DNA from: Diaphorobacter caeni
GTDB taxonomy: Bacteria; Pseudomonadota; Gammaproteobacteria; Burkholderiales; Burkholderiaceae_C
Direction: 5' to 3'
Assembly (NCBI RefSeq): GCF_015354245.1
Contig: NZ_JADKYZ010000003.1
Location: 62,001 to 126,000, forward strand
Length of the DNA: 64,000 nt
Shown: piece after piece, positions 17,651 to 26,679 of the stretch
How the letters are laid out: each line of letters begins with the position of its first letter
Numbering within the stretch: the stretch's first letter is position 1
Made by a program: the position numbers and the translations under genes
The notes under the pieces: model-generated
The model's input: only the letters and a program-made list of their open reading frames with translations
Told to the model about the DNA's origin: nothing
The model's database searches: none

Positions 17651-17672
17651 TCGATTCCCATCACCCGCTCCA
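17651..17672 (+). other. Attachment-site candidate: 3' end of tRNA-Gly
   Basis: These 22 bases correspond to the T-loop, the 3' half of the T-stem, the acceptor strand CACCCGC, the discriminator T and the CCA of a tRNA-Gly. The matching 5' acceptor strand GCGGGTG and the tRNA body are absent upstream, so this is a fragment and not a gene. Islands inserted into tRNA genes leave exactly this kind of 3'-end duplicate at their distal end. An imperfect inverted repeat (AACCC-TT / AA-GGGTT, 17617-17639) lies just upstream and could be a recombination accessory site. The plus-strand orientation puts the intact tRNA to the left. Confidence 0.65.
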
Positions 17673-17704
17673 GAGCCCACTCAAGCTCCATCACTTCAGG
17701 CGAC

Positions 17705-17739
17705 AAGCCAACCCGTGGATCACACGGGTTGACCGGCTT
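17705..17739 (-). terminator. Hairpin after the helicase gene
   Basis: An 8-bp perfect stem, AACCCGTG (17710-17717) and CACGGGTT (17723-17730), with a 5-base loop, extended by AAGCC/GGCTT outer arms. It lies 4-40 bases beyond the stop of the minus-strand helicase gene. No clear U tract follows, so termination efficiency is uncertain. Confidence 0.4.
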
Positions 17740-17742
17740 GCC

Positions 17743-20700
17743 TCAGGCCTCCAACGCTTCTTCCGACAACTGTGCTGGCGCTTCATTGGCGGCGTCTTCC
17801 GGCGGCGTGGACACCACGGGCCATACGCGGTGCTCGACCAGCGCGGGGATGCGCTCGATCGCGCCCAGTCGCGCTATGCCCAGCGCGTCCAGTGTCTCCA
17901 CCAGGTCGGCGATGCAGTGTTCACGCGACAGTTTCCAGGTGGAGGCAAAGCAGCGCCAGAAAGTCCAGCCTGCGCGCTCCAGCACGCGTTGGCGGGCCAT
18001 GTCCGCGGGCCAGCGGTCGGGGCCGTGGTAGGCGTCGCCGTCGCATTCGATGGCAAGGCGTCGGTCTTCGCCGCCCTCCACCACCATGTCGATGCGGTAG
18101 ACGCCGGACTTGACCTGCGGGGTCACGCGGTAGCCGAGCTCGACCAGCGCGTTGAAGACGTCCTTCTCGAATCCCGATTCGCACAGGGCCGCGAGGTTGG
18201 TCGCATCGTGTCCGGCCGTAGCGGTGGGCATGGCGAAGTGCCGCAGCAGGCCTTGCCGCAGATCCTTGTCGGAAAGGTCTTCGAGCGTGACCGAGCGCAC
18301 GAGCACCATGCGGTCGCGCGCGCGGCTGGCGGCGACGTTGAAGCGCTGCTCGGCGCTGGTGCCCGAACGCGCCGTGCTCAGGCCCGGCGAGACCACCATC
18401 GACAGGAACATGATGTCGCGCTCGCCGCCCTGGAACATGCTCGCGTCGCCGCAGTAGAAGTCACGTTCGAGCAGCTCCTTGGCGTCGACGCGCGCGCGCA
18501 CCAGCGTGTCGATGTGCTTGGCCTGCTCGAGACCAAGCAGCGAGACCACGCCGATGCTGCGGCCCGCCATGTCGGGATCGGCGACGATGGCCTCGATCTC
18601 GGCGACGATGGCGTCCGCCTCCAGCGCGTTGATGTCGCGGCCATCGCGCTGGCCGCCGCGCACGAAGATGTCGACCAGCGGAGGATCCATGCGCTCGGAC
18701 GCCTTCGGGATGCGCAGCGGCTGGATCTGCTCGCCATAGAACGCCGTGTTGCTGTAGGCGATGATGGCCGGTACGCAGCGGAAATGCTCGCGCAACATCA
18801 CGCGCTGCGACGCGAACACGGTCGATGCGAGATCGTAGAGCGAGCGGTCGATGGTCATGACCGGCGCGAACGGCTGATCGGCAAGAAAACGGTCGCGCAG
18901 TTCCTGGATACGGGCCGCGGAGATGAACGCTCCATCGGGCGAGACCTGCTTGTCGTCGCCCACCACCAGAATCTTCTTGGCGCGCAGAATCGCGGGCAGC
19001 GCCCACATGCTGGACTGACTGGCCTCGTCGACGATGACGAGATCGAACGCACCGAGGTCGGCGGGCAGCGATTCCGAGACCTTGGCGTGGCTCATGATCC
19101 AGCAGGGAATCGCGCCCTGAGCGTCCTGCATGGCGCGCTGCGCATCGCGCCGGTGCGTGCCGACGTTGGCGCCCGTGCCCTTGCCGATCTTGCGGATCGC
19201 GACCTTGTAGGCCTCGAGCGCGGACAGCACCTTCTGCGACGCGCCGTTGCGGGTCGACAGCCACGCAGATTCGGTGACAAGATCGGTATAGAGCTTGGAC
19301 AAGCGCTTTTCAAGTTCCTTGCGTTCGCGTGACAGCGACTTGAGCTCGGCAGCGCCGGCAAACTCGGCGAGGCAGCCGGACATGCGCCGGTACCGCCACG
19401 CATCGCGCCAGTTGCTCGGCCAATGCGGATCGTCGCCCGAGGCGGCGAGCGGCTGGGTGCGCAGCTTCCACGCGAGCTGCAACGCGCCCGCCTGATGCAC
19501 GCGCCGCGTCAGCGCGTCGAGCTGCTGCAGTTGCGGCTTCAGCGACTCGATGCGGCGCACCTCGTCGAGGATCACCGCATAGGCCTGCTCGACCTGCGTT
19601 GGCGTCTGCGCGTGCGCACCGAGCACGTCGGCCGCGAACGCCCGCAGTTCAGGCACGAGATGCGCGGTCTGGTTGGCGAGCGATTCGCGAAAGCGCGCCA
19701 CCGCCGCCTGCGCCTTGGCGAGCTGGGCGCGGCTCAGATGCCGATCCAGCTGCGCGCGGATGAGCAGCAGGTCCGGCTGGCCCTGCCTGAGCTTGTCGAT
19801 GGGCGGCGTGGCGAACACTTGCTCGGCAAGCCGCACGGATTCGACGTCGAGCCGCGCGACCAGTTCATGCACGCCCGTGACGGTGCGCGCGGTGAGCGAG
19901 AGCGCCCGCAGGATCTCCACGCCACCCGTGAACTTGGGAATCCCGAGCAGCCCGGCCACCTCATTCCAGCGCGTGGTGAACGAGAGCACGTGGCTGTGCA
20001 GCTGCTGATATCGGCGCACATGCTTCCAGTCCTCGGCCCCGACAGGCTCCAGTCCGGCGACGCGGAATTCCGCGACCACGGTTTTGACGTCGCCCATCCC
20101 GAACGAGAGAAAGCCGAAGGGTTTGCCGTCTTCAGCCCCCTTGGCGATGGCCTCGCGCACCTTGGCGTTCTCGAACGCGCCGGGTGGCACGGTCACCGGA
20201 CGCTGCAGAAACGCCGAACGCGCAAGCTCGAGCTTGAGCACATCGTCAAGCAGCGCCTCGAGCGCCTGACGCTCCACCGAAAAACGGCTCTGGCCAAGGC
20301 GCTGACGCAGCATGGGCCACCAGTCATCACCCGACTCGTCCAGCTCGCGCACGACGGCAAGCACTTTGTCGAGATGGCTTTTGAGATCGTGCGCGCGCGC
20401 CAGCGATTCGGGCGAAGTCGACGCCAGGCGTTCCAGCGCACCGCTGCGCTCGGCATCCTCAAGTTCGTGCTCGGCGAGCAGTGCCTGCTGCCATTCGCCC
20501 ACGTCGGCAACGGCGGGCAGATCGCCCGCATGCAGCAGTGATTCGCCCAGCAGCCCGATGTCGCCGCCGAGCTGGCGGCGCGCATCGCGCAACTGCGCGC
20601 CCTCTTCTTCGCTGAGCGGCGCGGCATGTTCGGGGCGCAGCGTCAGCGTGTCGGGAAACCAGCCATGCGCTGCCTCGCCATCGACGACCAGCTGCGCCAT

Positions 20701-22320
20701 GGCCTCGGGCCGCATGGGCACGCCGTCCACTTCGATGGACGTGAGCTGCTCGCGCGCCATCTCGTTGATGCGGCGGTCGATGTCCGAGAGCCTCGCATGG
20801 GCCTGCGTGACCTCGCTGCCGAGGTTGGCGATCAGCGTTTCGGTCTGCGCGGGCTGCAGTTGCGAGACGCGATGCGTGATGGTCTCGATGGAGGTCTGGA
20901 ACTGCCGCATGCCCTCGCGGTCGCCCGCAAGCAGTGCGACGGTGAGCGCGCGCACTTCCTCAGGAATCTTGCTGCGCAGCACGGTGAGCGCCGGCTCGCC
21001 CTTGGAGGTGACCAGCACCTTGCGGCCCGTTGCCAGAAAATGGCAGATGATGTTGGCGATGGTATGCGTCTTGCCGGTGCCGGGCGGGCCCTGCACCACC
21101 ACGCCATCGGTGCGCTCGAGCTGCTCGATGACGGTGACCTGCTCCTGGTTGTAGGCCAGCGGAAAGTACAGCTCGCGCACGGGTCCGGCATTCGCGCCCG
21201 ACCCCGCACGCGTGTGGCCGGACATGCCGCGAAAGCTCAGGGGCTCGATGTCGGGCGTGGCGTCGCTGGGCGGCGTCACCAGCATCAGCGCGGCGCTGGG
21301 AAGGCTGTCCGCCTGGGCTATGCGCTGCTGCAGGCGCAGGATGTCTTCATGCAGATAGTTGCTGGGCTTGGGACGCGCGAACAGCACGGCGGCGTTCGAG
21401 ACGATGAACTCGTCACCGATCGCGGGAAAGTCCAGCAATTCAGGATCGTAGGTGCCGCGTTCGTGCAGATTGCCGGCGACGAACCGCGCGAGCGGCTCGT
21501 AGCTCGCCGGATCAAATGGCGAGAGCGCGTTTTCAGACTCCGCCAGTTGCCGCCGCGCCGCGTTTTCCACCTCGGCCGCGAGCGCCACATTGCAGTGCGT
21601 GAGCGCATCGAACTCGAGTCGCGGATGGACCGTCGAGCGTGGCCGCACCTCGATCGCGAGCGACACCGCATCGACCGAAATATCCACCGCCTGCGTCAGC
21701 AGAGGGTACTGATAGTCGACTCGACCATGGCGCTCGCTCGCGAGCTTCCACGCAGCCACCGCCATGCCCCAGACCACCTCGACAGGCTTGAGGCTGGTCT
21801 CGAGCTCCATCTGCGTCTTGAGCGCGAACAACTGGCTGTACAGCGCAATGGACTGGCGACGCGCGGCCTCTTCATCCGCCCACGATTGCCACAGCGGCAA
21901 GTAGTGCGCGAGTACGGAGCTGGCCTCGTCGGTCACGGTGCTGAAGGCGCGCTTGACGATCACGCCTTCTTCCATCAGGCGCCGATCCTGCTCCTCGCGC
22001 AGCGCCTCGAGCGCCGCCACGCGCTTGTCGTCAATGCGCGGCGCGGCATCCTTCGGGGACTCGCCGATGATCAGGTAATCGCGATGTTCGAGATAGCCCA
22101 CCGCAGGCGGCGCAATCGGCACGAGGCGGTGCACGCACAGCCAGACTGCGCCTTCCTCGTCCTCGGTGTTGAGCTCGATGCCCGGCAGCGGCGAGAGCGC
22201 CTGCTGCGCGATGATGAAATCCTTGTAGCCCTGGAGCTTGAACCCGCGCGGGTCAATGTCCTTGTCCTGCTCCAATATGTACGACAGCAAGTTGCTGAGC
22301 TGCTCTTTTGCCTCAGGCAT
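17743..22320 (-). CDS. SF1 helicase with C-terminal MTES_1575/DUF559-like nuclease
   Basis: 1525 residues. Residues ~1-390 look like a DUF4011-type N-terminal part. Walker A GPPGTGKTHTIAN is near 409 and Walker B VIVDEASQSSMWALP near 1093, separated by a ~680-residue helical insertion. SF1 motifs GDDKQVSP and FNVAASRARDRMVL follow (COG1112-like). The last ~140 residues are a restriction-endonuclease-like domain with RIDMVVEGG, then AIECDGDAYHG, the D...ExD pattern of REase_MTES_1575. Large helicase-nuclease proteins of this family occur in defence islands; Mokosh also uses a COG1112 helicase, but with a PLD nuclease. It lies just outside the att-like site, alone on its strand. Confidence 0.8.
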   Translation of the reverse strand: MPEAKEQLSNLLSYILEQDKDIDPRGFKLQGYKDFIIAQQALSPLPGIELNTEDEEGAVWLCVHRLVPIAPPAVGYLEHRDYLIIGESPKDAAPRIDDKRVAALEALREEQDRRLMEEGVIVKRAFSTVTDEASSVLAHYLPLWQSWADEEAARRQSIALYSQLFALKTQMELETSLKPVEVVWGMAVAAWKLASERHGRVDYQYPLLTQAVDISVDAVSLAIEVRPRSTVHPRLEFDALTHCNVALAAEVENAARRQLAESENALSPFDPASYEPLARFVAGNLHERGTYDPELLDFPAIGDEFIVSNAAVLFARPKPSNYLHEDILRLQQRIAQADSLPSAALMLVTPPSDATPDIEPLSFRGMSGHTRAGSGANAGPVRELYFPLAYNQEQVTVIEQLERTDGVVVQGPPGTGKTHTIANIICHFLATGRKVLVTSKGEPALTVLRSKIPEEVRALTVALLAGDREGMRQFQTSIETITHRVSQLQPAQTETLIANLGSEVTQAHARLSDIDRRINEMAREQLTSIEVDGVPMRPEAMAQLVVDGEAAHGWFPDTLTLRPEHAAPLSEEEGAQLRDARRQLGGDIGLLGESLLHAGDLPAVADVGEWQQALLAEHELEDAERSGALERLASTSPESLARAHDLKSHLDKVLAVVRELDESGDDWWPMLRQRLGQSRFSVERQALEALLDDVLKLELARSAFLQRPVTVPPGAFENAKVREAIAKGAEDGKPFGFLSFGMGDVKTVVAEFRVAGLEPVGAEDWKHVRRYQQLHSHVLSFTTRWNEVAGLLGIPKFTGGVEILRALSLTARTVTGVHELVARLDVESVRLAEQVFATPPIDKLRQGQPDLLLIRAQLDRHLSRAQLAKAQAAVARFRESLANQTAHLVPELRAFAADVLGAHAQTPTQVEQAYAVILDEVRRIESLKPQLQQLDALTRRVHQAGALQLAWKLRTQPLAASGDDPHWPSNWRDAWRYRRMSGCLAEFAGAAELKSLSRERKELEKRLSKLYTDLVTESAWLSTRNGASQKVLSALEAYKVAIRKIGKGTGANVGTHRRDAQRAMQDAQGAIPCWIMSHAKVSESLPADLGAFDLVIVDEASQSSMWALPAILRAKKILVVGDDKQVSPDGAFISAARIQELRDRFLADQPFAPVMTIDRSLYDLASTVFASQRVMLREHFRCVPAIIAYSNTAFYGEQIQPLRIPKASERMDPPLVDIFVRGGQRDGRDINALEADAIVAEIEAIVADPDMAGRSIGVVSLLGLEQAKHIDTLVRARVDAKELLERDFYCGDASMFQGGERDIMFLSMVVSPGLSTARSGTSAEQRFNVAASRARDRMVLVRSVTLEDLSDKDLRQGLLRHFAMPTATAGHDATNLAALCESGFEKDVFNALVELGYRVTPQVKSGVYRIDMVVEGGEDRRLAIECDGDAYHGPDRWPADMARQRVLERAGWTFWRCFASTWKLSREHCIADLVETLDALGIARLGAIERIPALVEHRVWPVVSTPPEDAANEAPAQLSEEALEA

Positions 22321-22512
22321 CTACCCCATCTCCGGTATGCGAAATTCAGTGCGTCTGAAACCATCGGACGCTGTCATCGATTGGACCATCAATGACGGCG
22401 TGCAATCGCGTGCCGGAGAAAAATTTTGAGAACCTGTCGGCGATCTCGGCGCGAAGCCGCACCTGCGGACCGCACAGAGATCGTCGACACGTTTTTTGCC
22501 AAGGCGGGCCGC

Positions 22513-23448
22513 TCAACGCACCCAGATGCCGCAGTTGGTCTGATCCTTGTCCGCGATGTTCTCGACCGTACCCTCTACGATTTCAGCGGCGGTGAAGGTC
22601 TCGGTACGCGACATCAGGCACACCTGGCCACCCGGCGCGAAGGTGATGGAGCGCTGGAATGCGTAATCGGTCATCGGGCCGGTGGGGCCTTGGGGCACGC
22701 TCATCACCCGATGCACGGTGTATCCCTTGACCACCTCCGAACTCAGTACACGGATGGTTTCCGTGACGTAGCTGCTGACGCTGTCACTGCGTGATCCGCT
22801 GCAGTTGCCGCCAGAATAGCTGTAGCGGCCCGACGTGACGGCGAACGTGTCACTGCCGGTGCGGATGTGGTTGTGGTAGTCGCGGTAGGTCCCGTCGGTG
22901 CCCCCGACATCGAGATTGCCACAGCCATTGGGCACCCAGCGACCGACGAGCGCATCGGCGGGCGACGGCGTGGGCGTGGGGGTCACGGCGTTGGTCTCGC
23001 AGACCACGCCCACGTTGCTCACGTCGGCGCTCACCTTGCCCGATGCGTTGCTGACGGTGCAGGTCTGACCATCCGGCTGGGCGGACACGGTGACGACATA
23101 GCTGCCGCCGTTGGCCACCACCTTGGCGAACGCGAACTTGCCATTGGCCTGCAGGCGCAGATCGTCACCGCCGTTGTTCTGCAGCGTGACGATCTTGCCG
23201 CTCGCCAGTCCCACGAGACTGCCCGAGACCACATAGCCCAGATTCGGATCGGACGGATTCGTCGGATTGGTGGGGTTCGTGGGGGTCGACGGATCAGTCG
23301 GGTTTGTGGGGTTGGTGGGATTCGTTGGATTGGTCGGCGTCGTCGGGTCGGTGGTGCTTCCACCTCCGTCATCGCTGCCTCCGCACGCCGCCAGCAAACC
23401 GGCGATCACGATTGGGCACAGGCGCCAGGTCAGTTGTTTCACGTTCAT
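22513..23448 (-). CDS. Lipoprotein with Thr-Asn-Pro repeat stalk
   Basis: 311 residues from the ATG at 23448 (GGAAAGAAC upstream). A lipoprotein signal ends LLAACGGSDDGGG, with the lipid-bearing cysteine at residue 22. Residues 33-69 are TNP/TDP triplet repeats, a flexible stalk like those of other Comamonadaceae surface lipoproteins. The body begins GYVVSGSLVGLASGKIVTLQNNG, a common beta-sandwich motif in such lipoproteins, and has a C-terminal region of unknown function with several cysteines. It is probably exposed at the outer membrane. Confidence 0.7.
   Translation of the reverse strand: MNVKQLTWRLCPIVIAGLLAACGGSDDGGGSTTDPTTPTNPTNPTNPTNPTDPSTPTNPTNPTNPSDPNLGYVVSGSLVGLASGKIVTLQNNGGDDLRLQANGKFAFAKVVANGGSYVVTVSAQPDGQTCTVSNASGKVSADVSNVGVVCETNAVTPTPTPSPADALVGRWVPNGCGNLDVGGTDGTYRDYHNHIRTGSDTFAVTSGRYSYSGGNCSGSRSDSVSSYVTETIRVLSSEVVKGYTVHRVMSVPQGPTGPMTDYAFQRSITFAPGGQVCLMSRTETFTAAEIVEGTVENIADKDQTNCGIWVR
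23242..23352 (-). repeat. 9-bp-period coding repeat (Thr-Asn-Pro stalk)
   Basis: Degenerate 9-base units encode TNP/TDP/STP triplets in the lipoprotein stalk. As a multiple of three, length changes would not break the frame. Confidence 0.75.
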
Positions 23449-23499
23449 TGTGTTCTTTCCGCTCTCTGCAGCAGGTTGTTGATCGAATCTCCTCATGCA

Positions 23500-23582
23500 T
23501 TAACTATCAAAGTTAATATATCGATCAATAAAGATAAAGTAACAGAGCGTACTGCAGTGAGCTACCCCACGATGGTGGGGTA
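23500..23582. promoter_or_regulatory. Upstream region of the lipoprotein gene with two inverted repeats
   Basis: TTAACT-ATCAA-AGTTAA (23500-23516) lies in an AT-rich stretch where a promoter for the lipoprotein is expected and could be an operator. Further upstream, TACCCCAC-GATG-GTGGGGTA (23563-23582) is a perfect 8-bp hairpin, 49 bases past the stop of the FAD oxidoreductase gene. It may serve as its terminator, although no U tract follows. Confidence 0.4.
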
Positions 23583-23630
23583 TTGGAAAGAAATGTTTAC
23601 AGCCCGTGAGCCCAGAGCGCGTTGACTTTC

Positions 23631-24929
23631 TCAGAACCGTGCGTTGACCGCGTGAGCCGCCACTGCGCCCGCGTCGTAGAACAGCTCTCGCGTGCGCTTG
23701 AACGGCAGCGGACGGATCGCGCTCGGCGCGAGCGACATGTCGACCGCATCCATGCGCCCGACCAGCACGCGCGCCAGTTCGCGGCCCAGCACGGTGCCCG
23801 CAGCGATGCCGCGACCGTTGTATCCGCCAAACGCCCAGACGTTGTCGTCAGGCTGATGCAGATGCGGCAGATGGTTGGCGGTCACGTCAATGTAGCCATG
23901 CCATGCGTGCTCGATCCGCGTGTCGCGCAGTTCGGGATAGAGCCGCGTCATCGCGCGCCGCACCCAGTCCCTGTGGGTGCCGCGCGACCAGTCGGCGAGC
24001 GAGCCGACGCTGCCATAGACCAGCCGCCCGGCGCGGTCCATCCGAAACGATGACAGCACCGTGGCCGTGTCCCACGCGCCCTGGCCCTGCGGCAGGATCT
24101 TGCTCCGCAAGGCTTGTGACAGCGGCTCGGTCGCCATGTTGAAGTACGGCATGCGGATCGCGTCGCTCTGCAGCTCCGGCCAGGCGTCGTCACGCCCCTC
24201 CTGCCGCGTGTTGCTGGCCACCACGACCTGCGGGGTGCTCACCACATGCCCCGTCGACGTGCGCAATTGCCACACGTCGCCCTGCTTGTGTTTGCCAACC
24301 ACCGCCGTCTGCGTGAAGATCCGCACGCCGAGCTGCGTTGCCACGCGGGCGAGGCCGCGCACGTAGCTCAGCGGCTGGATGGTGCCGGTGCGCGGGTCAC
24401 GCAGCGCGCCGGTGAATCGATCGCTGCCGACCAGCGCGGCGGTCTGCGTGGCATCGAGCAGCTCCACGGGAATCCCGAGCGCGCGCCACTGCCGCGCACG
24501 CTCCTCGATCAACGCGAGGCCGCTCGCGCCCACCGCGCAATGCAGATTGCCCTGGCGCACGGGATCGCAGTCGATTCCGTGGCGCGCGATCAGCCCGTAG
24601 ACCTGCTCGGGCCCGTTGCCCAGCGTGTCGAACAGCCGCTTGCCATACACCGGGCCGAGGCGCCGGGGTAGTTCCTCGGGCGCGATCCACGCGCCCGCGT
24701 TGACCAGCCCCGCGTTGCGCCCGGAAGCGCCGTAGCCGATCTCCGACGCTTCGAGCACGACGACGGAGCGCGCCCCCTCCTCGGCCAGATGCAGCGCCGT
24801 CGACAGCCCCGTGAAGCCCGCTCCGATGACCACGAAATCCGCGTTCAGTTGCCGATCCAGCGGCTGCGTGACGGGCGCGGCAATCGCCGTCGCACCCCAG
24901 AGCCCGTGCGTGTTCTGCGCAATGTGCAT
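23631..24929 (-). CDS. FAD-dependent oxidoreductase (DAO family, DadA/PuuB-like)
   Basis: 432 residues from the ATG at 24929. An N-terminal dinucleotide-binding motif VIGAGFTGLSTALHLAEEG (residues ~32-50) is followed by LEASEIGYGASGRNAGLVN, typical of glycine/D-amino-acid or gamma-glutamylputrescine oxidase-like enzymes (COG0665). The C-terminus has WAFGGYNGRGIAAGTVLGR. It likely oxidises an amine or amino acid with FAD in the cytoplasm; the substrate cannot be told. The upstream gene on the same strand is a binding protein of branched-chain amino-acid type, so uptake and oxidation of an amino compound is a reasonable guess. Confidence 0.8.
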   Translation of the reverse strand: MHIAQNTHGLWGATAIAAPVTQPLDRQLNADFVVIGAGFTGLSTALHLAEEGARSVVVLEASEIGYGASGRNAGLVNAGAWIAPEELPRRLGPVYGKRLFDTLGNGPEQVYGLIARHGIDCDPVRQGNLHCAVGASGLALIEERARQWRALGIPVELLDATQTAALVGSDRFTGALRDPRTGTIQPLSYVRGLARVATQLGVRIFTQTAVVGKHKQGDVWQLRTSTGHVVSTPQVVVASNTRQEGRDDAWPELQSDAIRMPYFNMATEPLSQALRSKILPQGQGAWDTATVLSSFRMDRAGRLVYGSVGSLADWSRGTHRDWVRRAMTRLYPELRDTRIEHAWHGYIDVTANHLPHLHQPDDNVWAFGGYNGRGIAAGTVLGRELARVLVGRMDAVDMSLAPSAIRPLPFKRTRELFYDAGAVAAHAVNARF

Positions 24930-25012
24930 CTTGCTTTTAGACGAGTAAGTAAACCGAATCAAACACTTGCAGCGCTTCACGTCTGCGGCGGCAAATGAAG
25001 CTGGCGCTGCCC

Positions 25013-25045
25013 GGGCGATGGCAGCCGCGCTGGCGGCCATCGCCC
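25013..25045 (-). terminator. Strong hairpin downstream of the binding-protein gene
   Basis: GGGCGATGGC (25013-25022) and GCCATCGCCC (25036-25045) form a perfect 10-bp stem around a 13-base loop that can itself pair. It lies 80 bases after the stop of the binding-protein gene, between it and the oxidoreductase. A U tract is missing, so it could also be an mRNA-stabilising structure. Confidence 0.4.
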
Positions 25046-25124
25046 TGCCCGCATTGCAAATGCAACATGCAAAGCAATGCGAGCGCGTGGAGATCGCAAT
25101 AACGCTCTCAGGGAACGCTCATGC

Positions 25125-26288
25125 TCAGCGAGCGATCAGCTTGCCCGCATCGTACTTCAGCATGTCGTACGGCGGGTCGATGCGCTGGCGTCCGGCGTCG
25201 AACTTGATCGGCCCGGTCACGCCCACGAATCCGTCTGCCGAGACCTGCTTCAAGCCCTTCTGCACATCGGCCGAGGTCGCGCCGCCGGCCTTGTTCATGG
25301 CGGCGGCGAGCATCAGCACGGCGTCGTAGGCGTAGCCGTTGAACGCTGTCTTGAACGGGCCGTTGAACTTCTTCGTGAACGCCTCCGAATAGGCCTTGCC
25401 CAGATCGCCCTTGACCGAGCCGAGTTCCATGCCGATCTGTCCCTGTGCGATGTCGGCCGGCGTGTCGGACACACTCATGCTCATGATGTAGGCGTACCAG
25501 GGAACGTCGCGCAGCCCCAGCTCGGACGCCTCGCGGTTGATGACGGCGGACTCCTGGCCGTAGGCCGTGTAGAGATACGCGTCGGGCTTGCTTCGCGAGA
25601 GCTGCTGCAGCTCACGACGGTAGGTGGACTGGCCGCCGGTGTAGAGCAGCTCGGTCGCGACCTTGCCGCCCAGCGCCTCGAACTCCTTCTTGAAGCCCTC
25701 GGCCACGCCCTGACCGTATGCGTTGTTCGGCGCGATCACCGCCACGTTGCGCTTGCCCATGGCATGCATATCCTTGGCGGCGTATTTGTTGCCCGCGTCT
25801 TCAAGGCCGATGAGGTTGAACGCGGTATCGCCCAGCGTTTTCACCTTGATGCTGCTGCTGCCGATGTTCATGTGCGTGACGCCCTCCTTCACGAGGTATT
25901 GCGCCATCGGCAGCGTGATGCTGGACGAGTATTCGCCCATCACCGCGGGCACCTTGTCCACGTTGGCGAGCTTGCGCGCAGCCGAGAGCGCCGACGTCGG
26001 GTTGTTGCCCGAATCCTCGACGATCACGTGCAGCTTCTTGCCGAGCACCCCGCCCTGCTCGTTGACCTTGTCCACCCCCATCATCACGCCACGGCGGATG
26101 TCCTCGCCCACCGTCGCGCTCGGGCCGGTGAGCGGCAGCACCGCGCCGATGTTGATCGTGCCGCCCGCCTGCGGCGCCGGGGACTGCGCCTGCGCCCCCC
26201 CGGCGCACAGCAGCAGCGCCGCCGTGGCCACCAGCGTGGGCAGATGGATTCGATGACCTGAACTGCGAGAGTGACTTGACTTGTGCAT
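25125..26288 (-). CDS. ABC transporter substrate-binding protein, branched-chain amino-acid type
   Basis: 387 residues. A signal peptide ends ALLLCAGGAQAQ, and the mature part starts with INIGAVLPLTGPSATVGED, the hallmark of LivK/HAAT periplasmic binding proteins; KLHVIVEDSGNNPTSALSAA also fits. The start at 26288 has GGAG upstream. No permease or ATPase genes are adjacent, so it is an orphan component that may use permeases encoded elsewhere. The 391 bases upstream contain no gene I can support. Confidence 0.85.
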   Translation of the reverse strand: MHKSSHSRSSGHRIHLPTLVATAALLLCAGGAQAQSPAPQAGGTINIGAVLPLTGPSATVGEDIRRGVMMGVDKVNEQGGVLGKKLHVIVEDSGNNPTSALSAARKLANVDKVPAVMGEYSSSITLPMAQYLVKEGVTHMNIGSSSIKVKTLGDTAFNLIGLEDAGNKYAAKDMHAMGKRNVAVIAPNNAYGQGVAEGFKKEFEALGGKVATELLYTGGQSTYRRELQQLSRSKPDAYLYTAYGQESAVINREASELGLRDVPWYAYIMSMSVSDTPADIAQGQIGMELGSVKGDLGKAYSEAFTKKFNGPFKTAFNGYAYDAVLMLAAAMNKAGGATSADVQKGLKQVSADGFVGVTGPIKFDAGRQRIDPPYDMLKYDAGKLIAR

Positions 26289-26596
26289 GTGCTGCTCCAG
26301 AAAAAAGAAACCGATGAATGGATTGACGAAGAACGAGACCAACGAATGCAGAAACGAGCCATGGCCTGAAGCCCTGTCCGCTGATGAGCAAAGCGCTTTC
26401 AACGCTTCCTCAAAGTCGTTTCAAAGTGTTTTTGAAACTGCATTCTTAATTGCCGTCGTAAGTGTAGACAGTTATGAATTCAATGGTCAATCCTGCAATC
26501 GATAGTGGTTTTCCCGAGGCAATTTTCTGGTGCACGGCAGTGCCCTGCACCGTGTTGGGTCCCGAAACGGATCCAGTCTGGTGCAAGGCTTGCAAG

Positions 26597-26626
26597 CGCA
26601 AAAAGAACAGCGCCGATGAACGGCGC
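26597..26626 (-). terminator. Intrinsic terminator of the MFS gene
   Basis: On the minus strand GCGCCG-TTCAT-CGGCGC is followed by TGTTCTTTTTG, a hairpin with a U-rich tail, 54 bases after the MFS stop. A second inverted repeat, GGTGCA/TGCACC, sits at 26529-26551 further downstream. Confidence 0.55.
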
Positions 26627-26679
26627 CGAGAGCGAAAACGGGTGTGTTTGAACGCGGCCGCGTTCGAGACAAAAGCGGT

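Larger units (their letters stand above)
1..17672. mobile_element. Right-hand part of an inferred genomic island carrying BREX-3
   Basis: The minus-strand BREX-3-type operon and the three small regulator genes beside it end at a duplicated tRNA-Gly 3' end (17651-17672). That fragment lies on the plus strand and has no tRNA body in front of it. If it is the distal direct repeat of an island inserted in tRNA-Gly, the island extends leftwards and the complete tRNA and the integrase lie outside the window. No integrase or relaxase is visible here, so the element type (ICE or simple island) cannot be told. Confidence 0.45.

Noticed and set aside
17524-22395. Long plus-strand frames (602, 372, 589 codons)
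   Set aside because: All are antisense to the helicase-nuclease gene, which has consecutive helicase and nuclease motifs in one frame.
23242-23352. Short repeats suggestive of a CRISPR array
   Set aside because: The 9-base units are in frame and encode a Thr-Asn-Pro stalk; there are no repeat-spacer alternations.
26529-26551. GGTGCA/TGCACC inverted repeat as a terminator
   Set aside because: The stem is short with an 11-base loop and no T run. The nearby 26597-26626 hairpin with a U-rich tail is a better terminator for the MFS gene.
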